Of a stretch of DNA of 64,000 nt, positions 20,626 through 32,395 are shown in pieces (within the stretch, counting starts at the first letter, position 1; every line of letters begins with the position of its first letter). The notes under the pieces are model-generated. The model was not told the origin of the DNA and did no database searches. It saw only the letters and a program-made list of their open reading frames with translations. The translations under genes were made by a program, and so were the position numbers. Origin of the DNA: Margaritifera margaritifera (lineage: Eukaryota > Mollusca > Bivalvia > Unionida > Margaritiferidae); the NCBI GenBank assembly GCA_029931535.1, contig JAQPZY010001621.1, positions 2,704,001 to 2,768,000 of the forward strand, given 5' to 3'.

Positions 20626-21590
20626 GTAACACAATAAAGTGGAGATGGAAATTACAGAGAATCGTGGATGATTGTTGATCTCAAGCAACAATCAATCCAT
20701 TATTGTCAAACCATACAAGTGCTGCAAATGACCAGATTATAATTTTTTAAAAATGCATCGCATTGCAATATTAAATAATATAGACTGAAAAATGAGCTTC
20801 GACCATTAAAATACGATGTGTGAGGTGTCAAGCAGTTCGTTTGCATTCTTTTGTGCGTATAATAATAAATTCGTCATCTATTAGGGTGCTAATCCCCCAC
20901 CGAGGCTGAGGTTGTCGTCTACGTCAGCGGTCAATTGTTCCGCTATCAGGATTTGCGTTCACCCCTTGCGACCTAGTGATAACGGAATCAGCGCTCCGAC
21001 CTCTTGGCTCTGTTCGCATCGAATGTAATCAACAGACTCTGCCCTACTCGGTTTCGCAAACCCTGTGAGTACCCATATTAATTTCCTCACGCTAACATAT
21101 TTTATTAAAGTTCACTTTTTAGGTTCTTAGCTAGATGATTTGAATTCATCTCGTAGCAATCGGAAAACAGTTACGGGATTTCGAGTTTTATTGCCCTCCT
21201 AACATTCAATCAATTTTCCTTCCCAAGAGTCGTCTCATTTTATCCCTCAAAGGGCCTATTTCGTATAGTAGTCATTTTTACAGTGTAAATTTGGTACTAA
21301 AATGGACAATTTCTTCCATTGCCAACATTTAGCACGTACAAGTGGGCTGAGCTAATTAACTTTTGGTCTGTGCGAAGGCTATTTCATTTTCACCGAAGCT
21401 ACGCCACGACACAACATTAGAAACAACTGAGTTTCCTTCAAAAATTAACTTCTCATGTTTTAGAATACTAATTTTCGGAAGTATTTTTGACGTACCTACT
21501 ATACTTGGCAGGAGTACATTTTTTTTTTAAACAGACAACTTTAGATACACTTCTACAGATTCTAGACGTTTTCCATCCATTTCTTTTTTA
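20625..21590. other. Upstream region of the 21.6 kb ORF, no gene seen
   Basis: A mixed-composition segment, somewhat richer in GC around 20900-21070. No tRNA-like or coding structure could be supported. It may hold the promoter or 5' exon of the following ORF. Confidence 0.4.
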
Positions 21591-21592
21591 AC

Positions 21593-22201
21593 ATGACCCG
21601 GATACATACTTTGGAGGACGATATAACGTTTGAACGAGTCAGACATTTACCAAAAAGGACACATGTGTACAGCGTACATAGAAAGCTATCTTGGCAGTGT
21701 CAGAAAGAAATAAAACTGTATGAAAAAGAAAACAAAGTTAATACTTTTGAGCTGAAGCGATCTCAAACATTCATGAGAGAAAGACTGACTAATCTTATCA
21801 ACATCAAGAAGCAAATTTTCGCCAAGCGTTACGGACCAACCACCGCCATAACTCGCAGGAAAAGCTGTCCATCTGTAATTGTCAGCGGTCCGTTTCCAGC
21901 TGGACTTCAGCGTCAGAAAACACAAAGTCCTCTGCAAATCGACGGACATAAAATAGGTTTAGACCAAAAGAGTGTACAAAATCGCGAGAAAAGGGCTTCT
22001 GTTAAGTTCAAGGTTGATGAGAAGAAAGCAGACGAAAGCAAACATGGTCCAAGCAGTGGAAAACATGAGAAAGGCGACGCAGTACACTTCGCAAAGGAGA
22101 CCGCCGTTCAGATTGCAGACAAACCATTCGCGACGTTCTTCCGAAGACGCACTCTACCAGCTGTGCTGCCAATAGAACAAATCAATTCAAAAGAAAAATA
22201 G
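21593..22201 (+). CDS. Basic 202-residue protein of unknown function
   Basis: A continuous frame from ATG (21593) to TAG (22199-22201), far longer than expected by chance here. The product is strongly basic, with Lys/Arg clusters spread along its length. The N-terminal third (residues 1-80) looks helical (LTNLINIKKQIFAKRYG). The middle has Ser/Pro-containing basic patches (TRRKSCPSV) that resemble kinase sites. Residues 125-165 are a disordered Lys/Glu/Asp/His tract, and the end has FFRRRTLPAVLP. There is no signal peptide or membrane segment. An AATAAA occurs about 525 bp downstream near 22727. No family is recognised; it could be a complete single-exon gene or the main exon of a longer one. 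Confidence 0.6.
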   Translation: MTRIHTLEDDITFERVRHLPKRTHVYSVHRKLSWQCQKEIKLYEKENKVNTFELKRSQTFMRERLTNLINIKKQIFAKRYGPTTAITRRKSCPSVIVSGPFPAGLQRQKTQSPLQIDGHKIGLDQKSVQNREKRASVKFKVDEKKADESKHGPSSGKHEKGDAVHFAKETAVQIADKPFATFFRRRTLPAVLPIEQINSKEK

Positions 22202-22584
22202 TGAAATAGTGAGAGTAGAATGGTAGTATTTTTTATATAATTTGTTTTCGTCAGACATTTTTTTTTCTCGACAATGGATTTCATCCGGCAGCTGTAACAT
22301 GGCTTCTTTTTGTGTTGTGATTAAGTTTTACAAATTGCAGATATGTCAAAGTGTTACCAATCTTTCGAATGAAAGGATATGATTCTGAATCCACCATTAT
22401 TCCAATTCAGTTTTTACCAATACTGGATTTTCGAATGACAGATAAAACGAACACATATACAATATGTAAAATATAATTGTTTAAATTTGGTCTGAGAAAA
22501 AAACAAATACTTGAAACATACAACCTCAGCAGTTCATCAAACAGGCCTAGCTAGAAATATGTTCATGGAACACGGATGATCCAC

Positions 22585-22594
22585 TACAGAGAGA

Positions 22595-22633
<39 letters not shown>

Positions 22634-22634
22634 T
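22585..22634 (+). repeat. (GA)n microsatellite with one interruption
   Basis: A GA tract interrupted by GAGACAGAG. It is the first of the GA tracts of the 22.5-24.0 kb cassette cluster. Confidence 0.9.
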
Positions 22635-22997
22635 TAACTTTGAACATTGATACGGTATTTTTTTTTTTTTAAAATATTTGCATGTAATAGTTGTGAATTA
22701 CCAAGTAACCAACAAACAACTTAGACAAAAATAAACTGGAAATTTCTAAAACATATGTGACGGTTCTCATGTCATAGGTTAGTCCAACAAGTTGTTCTCC
22801 AAGGTGGAGAACTTGTTGGTCTAGTCATAGGTGAGATATAGATCTTGTTCCAGAGTGTTTATCGCTGTTGTTGATGATGATGATGATGATGATGACGACG
22901 ATGATGATGTCGACTTGCAAAATGGGCGAACGACTCGTTTTGAACCAAAAAATTAAATTTTCGTTCGCGCGTGTTGGGAGATTCGTGGAAGCGTGTG

Positions 22998-23006
22998 TGT
23001 GTGTCG

Positions 23007-23080
<74 letters not shown>
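22998..23080 (+). repeat. (GT)n(GA)n microsatellite 1
   Basis: A short GT run followed by about 34 GA units. Confidence 0.95.
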
Positions 23081-23084
<4 letters not shown>

Positions 23085-23400
23085 TTGGAATTCGTTACAT
23101 ATCGTTTTATACTTGAACTACCTTCAACTGCTTAAGTTATTCCAGAGTGCGAAAAAATGATGATGAATCGATGAATCGGCGAACGACTCATGTAACAACA
23201 TCTTACCTAGCTCAGTCTTATAAAATATTTCCACATTTAAAAACGTATCTAAAAAAATCAAGCCACTTTGGTATACATGTACTTTTTTCTTTTCCTTAGG
23301 GTATATCTACTTGCGCACACGCGCGCTTGTGTTGGGAGGCTGGTTTGTGTAAGTATCGGGTAGCCCTGTGGCGATATGTGTAATTGTATGCGTGTCCGCA

Positions 23401-23421
23401 TGTGTGTGTGTGTGTGTGTGC

Positions 23422-23479
<58 letters not shown>
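23401..23479 (+). repeat. (GT)n(GA)n microsatellite 2
   Basis: About 10 GT units, then about 27 GA units. The minus-strand frame across it is a low-complexity artefact. Confidence 0.95.
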
Positions 23480-23483
<4 letters not shown>

Positions 23484-23861
23484 AAGTTCATCGATACAGT
23501 AGTTGGGAAAAAAAAAAACTTAGGTCTGACAGTTGTGAATTACCAAGTTTAAAAAAAAGTAAACTGGAAATTTCTAAAACATCTTGTATTCCTAGTTCTC
23601 GTAACGTTGTCGTAACTGTCATCGGTGAATATTGATCATTTAAGTTGATAAAATCAACTTGCATAATGCACGAACAACTTATGCAGGAGAATCTGACGTA
23701 GCTCTGCCTTACAAAATATGTCCACAATTTTTTTTAAAACTTACTTTGATATACAATTTCATTTGGAAAGGCTTTTTCGTTTTCTTCTGATGCATATACG
23801 TGCGCACGCATCTATGTGTTTGGAGGTTGGTTTGTAGAAGTGTAGGGCGCCTCTATGTCAC

Positions 23862-23863
<2 letters not shown>

Positions 23864-23936
<73 letters not shown>

Positions 23937-23968
23937 AAGAGAGAGAGAGAGAGAGAAAGAAAGAGAGA
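23864..23968 (+). repeat. (GT)n(GA)n microsatellite 3, interrupted
   Basis: About 9 GT units, then GA with several AAAG interruptions. Confidence 0.95.
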
Positions 23969-24109
23969 ATTTTGCATTCATACCAAGGCAAAAGTTAATT
24001 CTTTGACTCATTTCAACTGTTTAAGTTATTCCGCTAAACGCAAAACTTTAGGTGTGACGTACGTACAAACGGATGTACGAACGGACGGACAAGGGTAAAG
24101 CTATATGCC

Positions 24110-25490
24110 CCAACCCACTGTTGTTATGTGAAATTCAAGTAGCTTTCTGATCAGCAGAAGAGGATGACTTCAACAGTTTCGAATTGGAAATCATGTTTCT
24201 CTCTTACGCAGTGTAAACAAATGACATATACAATATTTATATGCAACATAATACCTCAGTTACCTACCAATGTCGAAAATAACAGACTATTTGAAGGACA
24301 AGATCTGTTGATTTCCTAATGGTTTCTTGCTGCTCTTAAAAACAGATCAGGACGACTTTAGAGTATTTATAGTACTTAAGAAAGAAAAAAAATAGTCTGT
24401 AGTATGCTGATTAAAACCAAATTTTATATTTATTTAACTGAAATTATTACATGAACTTTGGCCTTTTTGTGCATCTAAATCATCTGATACCAATATTTTA
24501 AAAATATTACACACCTGCATCCTTCATAGAAATTCAAAGTTTAATGAAGTGTTGACAAATATTTAAAGCAATGCATGTATTCCATTCAGTAAATCCAAAA
24601 AAGTTTCCATTATCATAAGCATGTCGGTCTTTTTTTTCACAGCAAAGCAATACTCGCGGTCGGTTTATTCGAAACTGTACTTATTTTGTGACATTAATTC
24701 ATATATGTTCTCAAAATTGTCGTTTTAATACCAAAAAGTACCCCAAAATTAAATCTCTCTCGCCCTCATTTTATCATGCACCTTTTTCAGGGCTAACTCT
24801 GAATCAGGCAATGCCCATTGTTTACCAGTAAATGCATTTATTTTGAATCAGTTGTTTTGGACCATGCTGCTTGGTATATTTTGGTACCTTTCTTTGATTT
24901 ATTTCTACTCTGTGCACCTATGCCAATATAGTCAGTACTAATGCCAGAAGTTACTCAGTTCTCACCGACAGAAGTGTAAAATCCTTGAGAGTAACAATTC
25001 TAACTTGTCACTAGTCAATAGATATAACTATTATATTTAAATCTGAATATAGATCTCTATGGCAACAACAACAAAAATCCATTTGCTATTTTATAACTTT
25101 TTCTCTTTGACAAAAGTTTCAACTAAACGGGAATATTTAGAAGTAAGGTGTATTCAGCAAAACTGCTGGGAAAAGGGCTTGAATCCCTCCCTCCCTCTCT
25201 CTCTCTATTATACAAAAGCAAAGTCCTACTGAGTCAAAATGTATTGGAACCACTAAGTGTCAGAGAAAAGGTGTGATAACTGATGCTAACGAGTCGTAAT
25301 TATTCATTTCTGCACTTAACATGCTTCTAAAATCAATAAATTACCATAAACACACAATATTTATTATTATTTTACTCAAGTGTTATCTTAGGCAATACAT
25401 ACATGTATAAGCAAATTCAGACAATATATTATACTATAGTGTAAGGATGTGTTTAGCACAAGTACATTGGAGACGCATGAATTTAATATT
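24110..25490. other. Stretch without a recognised gene
   Basis: AT-rich, with no coding or repeat structure recognised beyond a short (CCT/CT)n at about 25185-25207. Just to its left (24066-24092) is a GGACGGAC-type run often found at ends of dispersed repeats. Confidence 0.4.
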
Positions 25491-25653
25491 TACTGTATAT
25501 ACTCGCGTATAACTTTGGTCCAAATGCAAACAACATAGACCCTGATCTGCCGTCACTTAATGCGCCAGCAGCTCAGGGTCTATGTTCTTTTATTCTACCG
25601 ATTAGTCCTCACACACTGCATAGACCCAGATCTGCCGGCGCAATAATGCGACG
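25491..25653 (+). mobile_element. Double-hairpin element, copy A (right end truncated)
   Basis: Starts TACTGTATATACTCGCGTAT. Palindrome 1 (about 25525-25587) has stem TAGACCCTGATCTGCC with its complement. After the spacer ATTAGTCCT the second palindrome begins (ATAGACCCAGATCTGCC) and is cut off near 25653, so the second stem and right TIR are missing. Confidence 0.8.
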
Positions 25654-25903
25654 TAATATTTTATATTCAGCATCAGGTCCTTTTTTTTTTTTTTTAACAC
25701 AAACACTACCCAAAAATGATAACTGATTCTACACATTTTTTGCACACTTAATTTTTTTTTCTCAATGTATGAACATGAACAATTACACAAATTACGTTAC
25801 TATGCAGATGGCAATCTTACACCCACCGTCTTTGCCATTTGACCTTCTGACCTGATGTCAATAGGGAGCTGTTCCAACCAAAAACAGTCTATGTATGAAA
25901 TTT

Positions 25904-25905
<2 letters not shown>

Positions 25906-25989
<84 letters not shown>
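25906..25989 (+). repeat. Compound (TC)n(TA)n microsatellite
   Basis: About 17 TC units followed directly by about 23 TA units. Confidence 0.95.
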
Positions 25990-25990
<1 letters not shown>

Positions 25991-26889
25991 AGAACCTTGA
26001 GCTAACTAGCCCAGAACAAAATACTGTGTAGCTGCAATGGTGACCTTGATCTTGAGGCTTTTGACCCTAAATTAACTCAAAGCTTCTCCTATCTGAAGGC
26101 AGATTACCCGAGAAACTTGATCTTAAATAGGTAAAGGTAACTCAAGTTATCGTATGTAAACATCACAACAATTATACCTAGTGGGAGCTTGAAATTTAAC
26201 GTTTGTTCCTGAAAACCAATATGGAGCTACCCATAATAAACGTAAAAAATGCAAGAGGAAAACTCGTGTTACTGTGTGAATACCAGACTGGCAGCAGACA
26301 GATCCTCCTCTTATTCTTTTTGGGTCAAGGAGATAATATCATATAATTGCACTTTCATTTGACTCTGTAGTTAGAGTTTTAAGAATCATTCAACCACTTT
26401 GTATACAATACTATACATATATGCATACACATATGAAACTTCCATTTACATCTACAACACCTGAATGACACAGTGGCTAAACGATCACTTTCATCTTTGC
26501 GGTCCTGATTTGACTCCTGGTCCTGCCACACATATTGCTGCCATGTGGCATTTGGCACTCATTAATAGAGATTTTGACTTGAAGGTCCTTAATGTTGGAA
26601 GGTGTCTTGCAGGGTCAGACAGTGAATCAACCAAGGCACAGAGATGTGGCTTTGTAAATCAGTGTGAGAACATCAATAAATGAAACAGATATGGGTACTT
26701 CATATATGTGATAAAAATGAGGGGTCAGCTTGGAACAAAGAGGGAGATTAGCAAAATTTGGTTAGGAGTTTTGACCTCAAAAGAGGGAGATTTTTCATCG
26801 ACCCAATTTTAAGCATGCAAATTGTCAAAAAATACTACTATTGAACAAATTTCCATATTTTTAATATTAAAATATGCAATTCAGTTCTT

Positions 26890-27282
26890 TCAGATTAACT
26901 TGTTGCCTTTCACACTCTCCATATATGTAACACAAGGATTTTTAGCATTTCTTACAAGATCATTGCCTGGATTAGATCGGTGGCAGTCTTTATCATTGTT
27001 CATCTTAACACGTAAAGGATTATGTACTGTCACTGGATCCAGGTTTCCTCTAGAGTCAGCCTCAATTTTCCTCAGAATGGAAAATGTCCTTTCAGTGTCT
27101 GCATTGGAATGTCGCAATGTCAATACAACTCTACTGAGTTCACCAAGAAGTTTAAATTGTTTCCTGCCTGCAGGTAGAGTCAGATTGCCAACTGTCTGCC
27201 AAAACTGCTCAAGACTGCTACTGTCTCTTTCGAATTTGGGAAGTTCTTCTTTGGGAGTCCGAATGTAGTCCTGAATTTCATC
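26890..27282 (-). pseudogene. hAT transposase C-terminal dimerisation domain (last exon relic)
   Basis: A minus-strand open frame of 130 codons. It contains LEQFWQTVGN, then a leucine-rich segment, then LRHSNADTERTFSILRKI. This S-N-A-D-x-E-R-x-F-S signature marks the C-terminal dimerisation helices of hAT transposases (ZBED/SCAN-domain-3 type). The frame opens just after a TAA at 27283-27285, where a possible splice acceptor (CTAAG) lies. The DDE catalytic middle is missing, so it is a fragment. The longer plus-strand frame at 26822-27268 is its shadow. Confidence 0.75.
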
Positions 27283-27634
27283 TTAGTAGCTGAAAATTAT
27301 CTGTATTGATCAAAAGAGATAGGAAAACCTACCTAATCGTATTAGTGAGTATTTATTGCATTCCTATGCATCTAATGTTGTATTAATGTCAGTAAGATTG
27401 TCCACATGAAGCACTGATGCATACATTAATGATTAGACAATCACACTCTTTGTGACTTTAAGCTTAATTTGCAGATGCCTTTGTTGTCATCATTATCATC
27501 ACTGTCACCATTATTTAACAATAACAATCAAATGCTTAAAACGATTATTACTTACTAGTATTATAGACGAAGACAAAGACCTCATTCATCCCAGGCATTA
27601 TGGATTAATTCTTGTACTGCATCCATGTTGTTAT

Positions 27635-27670
27635 TATTATTATTATTATTAGTAGTAGTAGTAGTAGTAT
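27635..27670 (+). repeat. (TTA)n(GTA)n microsatellite
   Basis: Short trinucleotide runs, TTA/ATT then AGT. Confidence 0.9.
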
Positions 27671-27729
27671 ACAATTGTGATTATGATTTCTTATGAACAA
27701 TAAAATAGTTAAATTTCAGTAATACTTAC

Positions 27730-28007
27730 GTGAATATTCTATCCAAGCATGCAAAGACGAGTTCTGCTGATCCAATGTTACAGGTTGGTATTCCAAGGAA
27801 TCTTGTGGATATCCTGTTTACATCCTTGTTGAAAATATGAACTAAGACTGTCAGCATTTTATTATCCCCTATATGGGGTTTCTGCACGACGTATGATGTC
27901 ATTCTTGCCACTGTAACAGACTTTAAAATCAGCTTTACAGGAAGAGCAGAATGCATATTCATGTCCCTTTTTAACTCGATTGCAATCACTGAAATTCCCG
28001 TTTCCAT
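27730..28007 (-). pseudogene. hAT-type transposase upstream exon relic
   Basis: A minus-strand frame whose second half, ISTRFLGIPTCNIGSAELVF followed by ACLDRIF, matches the region before the catalytic centre of ZBED/hAT proteins, where a target-site-like L-x-x-P and S-A-x-x-x-F-x-C-L-D pattern occurs. It ends exactly at a strong donor GTAAGT (27729-27724). Together with the dimerisation exon at 27282-26890 it gives a two-exon remnant, but about 300 residues of the catalytic domain are absent between them, so a deletion has occurred. Confidence 0.6.
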
Positions 28008-28019
28008 CCATCACTGAAT

Positions 28020-29220
28020 TTCATGTGATATTTTGGTTGCTTGGATTTTGGTGTTTTGGCATTGGGAAATAATGCTCACTTAGATCTCTCGACAAACTTT
28101 AAACACTTAAGTCAAGCCGAGCCAGTTTTATGCCACTTGAGCTCTTGAGTAATCCAAACATAATCAATTAACATCTTTAATCCTGCCAAATTATTTTTAT
28201 CATACATATTATAGACTCTAATTCATCTCAACAATTGTAAGCACTGAAGCAGAACATACTTTGCAGACAGAATCAAAGTAATGTGTATTTGTTTCATGCT
28301 GACTGAGCTTTTCAATAACCCAGCTATAATCAATTAATGTCTTTAATCCTTTCCCAATTACTTCTATTCACACATAGCATAATCCACCTCGACAAACTTC
28401 AAATGAAGCCAGTTGACCATGCCGACAGGATGTAAGGATGAAATTAGCAAGTACATTGACTTGCCCTGCTTGAGCCAGCCGTCACGTGATCATAGGCAGT
28501 ATTATTGTAAATATAGTACACTGGAGCCAGAATGTAGAAAAAAATAAAATCAAAATTTTCAATAATAATTTTGCATACACAGGAGATTTCAGTGAGTGAT
28601 GGGAGGGATGGGAGACACCCCTAAACTCGGGAGAAAAACCCTGACGTGCGGGAGGTTTGCATTAATGGTGTTTGGTCATGTTAATCAGATGGAAGAGTAC
28701 CAAGATAATGTTACAGAGATTCCAGGTTAAAATCCTAACCTAACTGCGTCTTTTTTCGCACCATGAGAGCACTATACCAAAAAAAAAACAAAACAAAAAA
28801 AACCAACTTGGTCTGAAGGTTATCCATCCATACTTAAAGGTTTTCTCTGATCACTCAGGTTTAATCCACCTCCAGGATCACATTATCTCAAAGTCTGTTT
28901 CTCTTGATATTTTTCATACATAAGAGATGTTACATAATAAAATGTAAAATGATCTATTTTTTCAGTCTCCATATTAGTGGATATACTTCACTGCAGAAAC
29001 CAATTGTTCTGATAATAGTAATAATGGTGTTCTGGTACATCTAAAGATTTAATACATATTTTTTCTTGCTAATTCTGGTATAATTGTACCTACATTAAGT
29101 AATTCCATCATATTTCTTTTTGCATGAAATATGTTAGTGGTTTTTTTCTTCTTCTCACCTGATGTTTATTTTCAAACAAGAAAATAATTGTACTACAGGC
29201 CAAATTCACCTATCCCATCC
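28020..29220. other. Stretch without a recognised gene
   Basis: AT-rich. A purine-rich GGGAGGGATGGGAGACA segment near 28600 may be the end of a hAT-related repeat. No coding structure is supported. Confidence 0.35.
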
Positions 29221-29221
29221 T

Positions 29222-29232
29222 CTGTGTGTGTG

Positions 29233-29313
<81 letters not shown>

Positions 29314-29315
29314 TT
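29222..29315 (+). repeat. (GT)n(GA)n microsatellite 4
   Basis: A short GT run followed by about 38 GA units with one AAAG interruption. Confidence 0.95.
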
Positions 29316-29621
29316 TGAGGACTAATTTATCTTTAAATTGACCATGAACTACACAAATCAGTGCATTGGAAGGTCATACATTATTCATGTCTTGAAAGCC
29401 AGCTGGGGTTCAGTTAAAGTTCAGAAAGTACTTTACAAATTGGACTGTAATCAACTAAAGTTCAAGCACTTCAAATCAGGAATGCAGCAAGCATAAACAT
29501 AATAAACTTTGTGAACAGTATCACTTTTTAAATTTATGCTATGTTTTCAATTGTTGCATGTATTTTGGGTTCTAATGCAACTTTTCCTCATTAAAAGAAC
29601 AAAATAAGTAGCAAATAAAGT

Positions 29622-29627
29622 TTTATT
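29622..29627 (-). terminator. Poly(A) signal of the MPV17-like gene
   Basis: AATAAA on the minus strand, about 172 bp after the predicted stop codon. Confidence 0.55.
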
Positions 29628-29798
29628 TCAAAGATTAGCAGCACTCTACAAACATAAACAAATAAAGTTCATAAGTTTCCTTCTCAATTAAGCAGTGTCA
29701 TCACAATTTTGTTAAAATATAACCCTGCTCATGGGTAATTTTTCAGCAATGGAATGAGAATCATGATACCAAAGGTGGGATTAATTATAGTTCCTCTT

Positions 29799-29838
29799 TC
29801 ATCTTTGCAATTCAAATACAACCAGCTTGTCTTCTGCT
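29799..29838 (-). CDS. MPV17-like protein, predicted last coding exon
   Basis: On the minus strand the acceptor TTCTTTAACAG precedes AGCAGAAGACAAG. Its first base completes the phase-2 codon left by the exon at 38269-38142 (AG plus A, Arg). The frame then reads AEDKLVVFELQR and stops at TGA (29801-29799). Correct phase, a good acceptor, an immediate stop and a downstream AATAAA support it as the terminal exon. Alternatively, the protein could end by read-through at 38140-38138 (a stop one codon past the exon) with this exon belonging to another isoform. Confidence 0.55.
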
Positions 29839-29839
29839 C

Positions 29840-32065
29840 TGTTAAAGAAAGAAACAAAAATATACTAAATTTGTATTTGTAAAACAGGTGTTCCTTCAAT
29901 GTAGCCAAAAAATGTCTGCACCCAAACAGGTGCAACAGAAAAGATAAAACTTTTAAAATAAATTATGAAACTGGCATCACAACATAATCAAGTTATCTAC
30001 ATGTTGACATGCATACAAATTTCATTTGCTGACTTCATGAGTTTTTTTTAAAAATTATGTCTGTGTCAAAAGATTCCATAAAACTGATCAAAAAGAATCC
30101 CGTATGTGGAGTGAAAAACAACATATACAAGAAAGTTTGATCAATGTAGTTTGAAGAGAAAAAGTTTGATACTGATTGAGTAACCTTCTATAAATAATGA
30201 ATTATTATTATTATTATTATTATTAACTTTTTATCAAACTTAGCAGATGACATTTTATTTTTGGGAACTCATGACAACAGGATTTTCTGTAATCCTCTAA
30301 ATTGGCAATCACAGACTCTTATTTCACTTAAAATGCTAATAACACGAAGTAGATGTACAAGAGAAATAAATAACTCTTACTGTTGCTGAACTATATTCAA
30401 TGTGGTACTGCTCCTTACAGATGATATGCGTATACCCTGCTGTCCATCTCAGTTTTTTCATATTAAATAAAACCAAAGGTAAGCTGACAACACATACTGC
30501 ACTTCTATTCTATTGAACCAAAACATTCTTGGATAGGTTTGATGACTGGTCTAGTCTCCTAATGAACAATCTTTCTGCAATGAATATGAAATAAGAAAAT
30601 AAAAATGGAAAGTTGGGGAAAGTAGTCTTGTCAGACAAAGTAGTACTACTGATAATCTGAGTTACAAGAATTATCCCCCTTGAGACATGATATTACTGCA
30701 CTAATTAAATTCCTTATATATTTCTGTAATTTTTCTACAAGTGTTATGAAATCCAGTACATTAGTACTAAGTTCAGATGCACCAAGACTATCTTACTTAT
30801 GTTTGGCACTAAACTGGACACAACACATAAAAAATCAGCATAGGCCATTTTGCATGGTGTAAAAATAGTTGCATTTGAATAAAAAGACAAGAAATTTTGG
30901 TGCAAGTGACCTGTTTGCTATGTCATCCTATGCAAAAGTAAAGAGGATTAACTCAAAAAATATTTTATTTTCTGTTTAGACTTCAATGCTGGTTTCTATT
31001 GAATGTAAGGAACATTCTTTATTGGTTAGCAAATCTCCAAGAAAAATAAAAGAAAAAATATTAATGATTTTATGACAGACTACAATAGGATGCAATAACA
31101 GTTGATTGGCCCAATTAGTGTAGTGATACCTAGAAGAGATGAAAAAATTTGTATTTTCTTTATCCATTGAAACAATGAAGCATAACTAACAAGTTTGGTT
31201 GCATTTGCTTGAGATTGATTTGCTCCAGAGTTCACTTTATCTTACAGGAAAGCAATCTAAGTGGAGGGTCATGTCATGCCATAGGTTATAAATGTGAGGT
31301 TCATACATTTTTACAAATAAATTGTTATTTCATTGAGAAGAAAAAATTTATTAAATATTTGTATATATTTTTAACAATATTAAAATGCTTACAAATGATC
31401 AAATGTCACCATTTTGGTCCAAAATCTCCACCTAGGTTGTTGCCTTGGAAGTAAGATGCCCTGATAGTTTACAATGGTACATCTAATCTCTCAATAAATG
31501 GATCTGAAGAAAGTATATCACTTATGTTCACCTAAGGTGATATATATGAGGTTTTGACATCCATGGGGCATATATGGAAATACAAAACTGCACTGATGTT
31601 AGTGACCTTAACATTGCCAGATACACTTTGGAATACAAAAAAGAGTGTAATAAACTCATTTGTATTTGATTTCTAATTGTCCAAAAATATTTTTAATGTT
31701 TGGGAATTTTAGAATTTGATGCTTCAGAGCCAAACATTTTGTATATTCCTCACAATTAACCAGAACAGTAGCTTCAATGTATGCCTTATCATAGGTCTGT
31801 GTGTCATTCTGAATGAACAAATCAAACTCTTTTCCATAGAAAAAGGCAAAGAAATGTTTTCCATAGAAAAAGGCAAAGAAATGTCAGAGTTCATAACTAT
31901 TGTTACGACATACAGTACTAAGCATTATTCCAGTTATGGTGCAAGTGCCTGAAAACAAAAAAAATTACCATTGTCCATTGAAATTGATGTTTCAAATAAA
32001 TTCAAAGCTATGCAACCATGTGACAAATTAATGTGTAGATGGATAATTTATAAGAAACAAATCTT
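29840..32065. other. Intron of the MPV17-like gene (3' part), no repeat family recognised
   Basis: AT-rich. A short (TTA)n lies at 30205-30227. A tandem duplication of CTTTTCCATAGAAAAAGGCA with flanking bases (about 27 bp unit) lies near 31829-31882. A possible cryptic donor GTAAGG on the minus strand near 30418 has no convincing exon. Confidence 0.4.
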
Positions 32066-32071
32066 GTCTAA

Positions 32072-32395
32072 CCCTTTACTGTGCAATAACGCCTTTTAAA
32101 GCCAGTCCTTTACTGTGCAATGTTGCCTTTTGAGGCCAGGCCTTTACTGTGCAATGATGCCTTTTGAGGACAGGCCTTTATTGTGCAATGATGCCTTTTG
32201 AGGTCAGGCCTTTATTGTGCAATGATGCCTTTTGAGGCCAGGCCTTTACTGTGCAATGATGCCTTTTGAGGTCAGGCCTTTATTGTGCAATGATGCCTTT
32301 TGAGGCCAGGCCTTTATTGTGCAATGATGCCTTTTGAGGCCAGGCCTTTACTGTGCAATGTTGCCTTTTGAGGCCAGGGTTTTACAGTGGAATGA
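32072..32395 (+). repeat. 34 bp minisatellite, about 9.5 copies
   Basis: The unit contains CCTTTACTGTGCAATGATG followed by CCTTTTGAGGCCAGG. Copies vary at a few sites (ACTG/ATTG, GATG/GTTG, GCCA/GTCA). It lies within the MPV17-like gene's last intron. Confidence 0.9.

Larger units (their letters stand above)
22635..24030 (+). repeat. Three diverged copies of a cassette carrying (GT)n(GA)n
   Basis: Shared landmarks recur in order. GTTGTGAATTACCAAGT and AAACTGGAAATTTCTAAAAC occur at 22690-22750 and 23530-23582. CGAACGACTC or CGAACAACTT occurs near 22927, 23179 and 23668. TGTTGGGAGGCTGG-type sequence occurs near 22972, 23332 and 23820. (GT)n(GA)n follows at 22998-23080, 23401-23479 and 23864-23966. 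CAACTGCTTAAGTTATTCC-type sequence occurs near 23126 and 24016. Unit length is roughly 400-480 bp, with indels. Confidence 0.7.

Noticed and set aside
20194..20691. 165-residue minus-strand frame and several plus-strand Arg/Glu frames
   Set aside because: They are translations of the (AG)n tracts and the SINE between them.
26822..27268. 148-residue plus-strand frame
   Set aside because: It lies opposite the hAT dimerisation exon, which has the family signature on the minus strand; this frame is its shadow.
30360..30440. Possible minus-strand exon with donor GTAAGAG or GTAAGG
   Set aside because: No clear acceptor, several frames open or closed ambiguously, and no family resemblance.
32072..32395. 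Regular ~34 bp repeats reminiscent of a CRISPR array
   Set aside because: Units are head-to-tail with no unique spacers, in eukaryotic DNA; it is a minisatellite. The same applies at 36866-36999 and 62590-62960.
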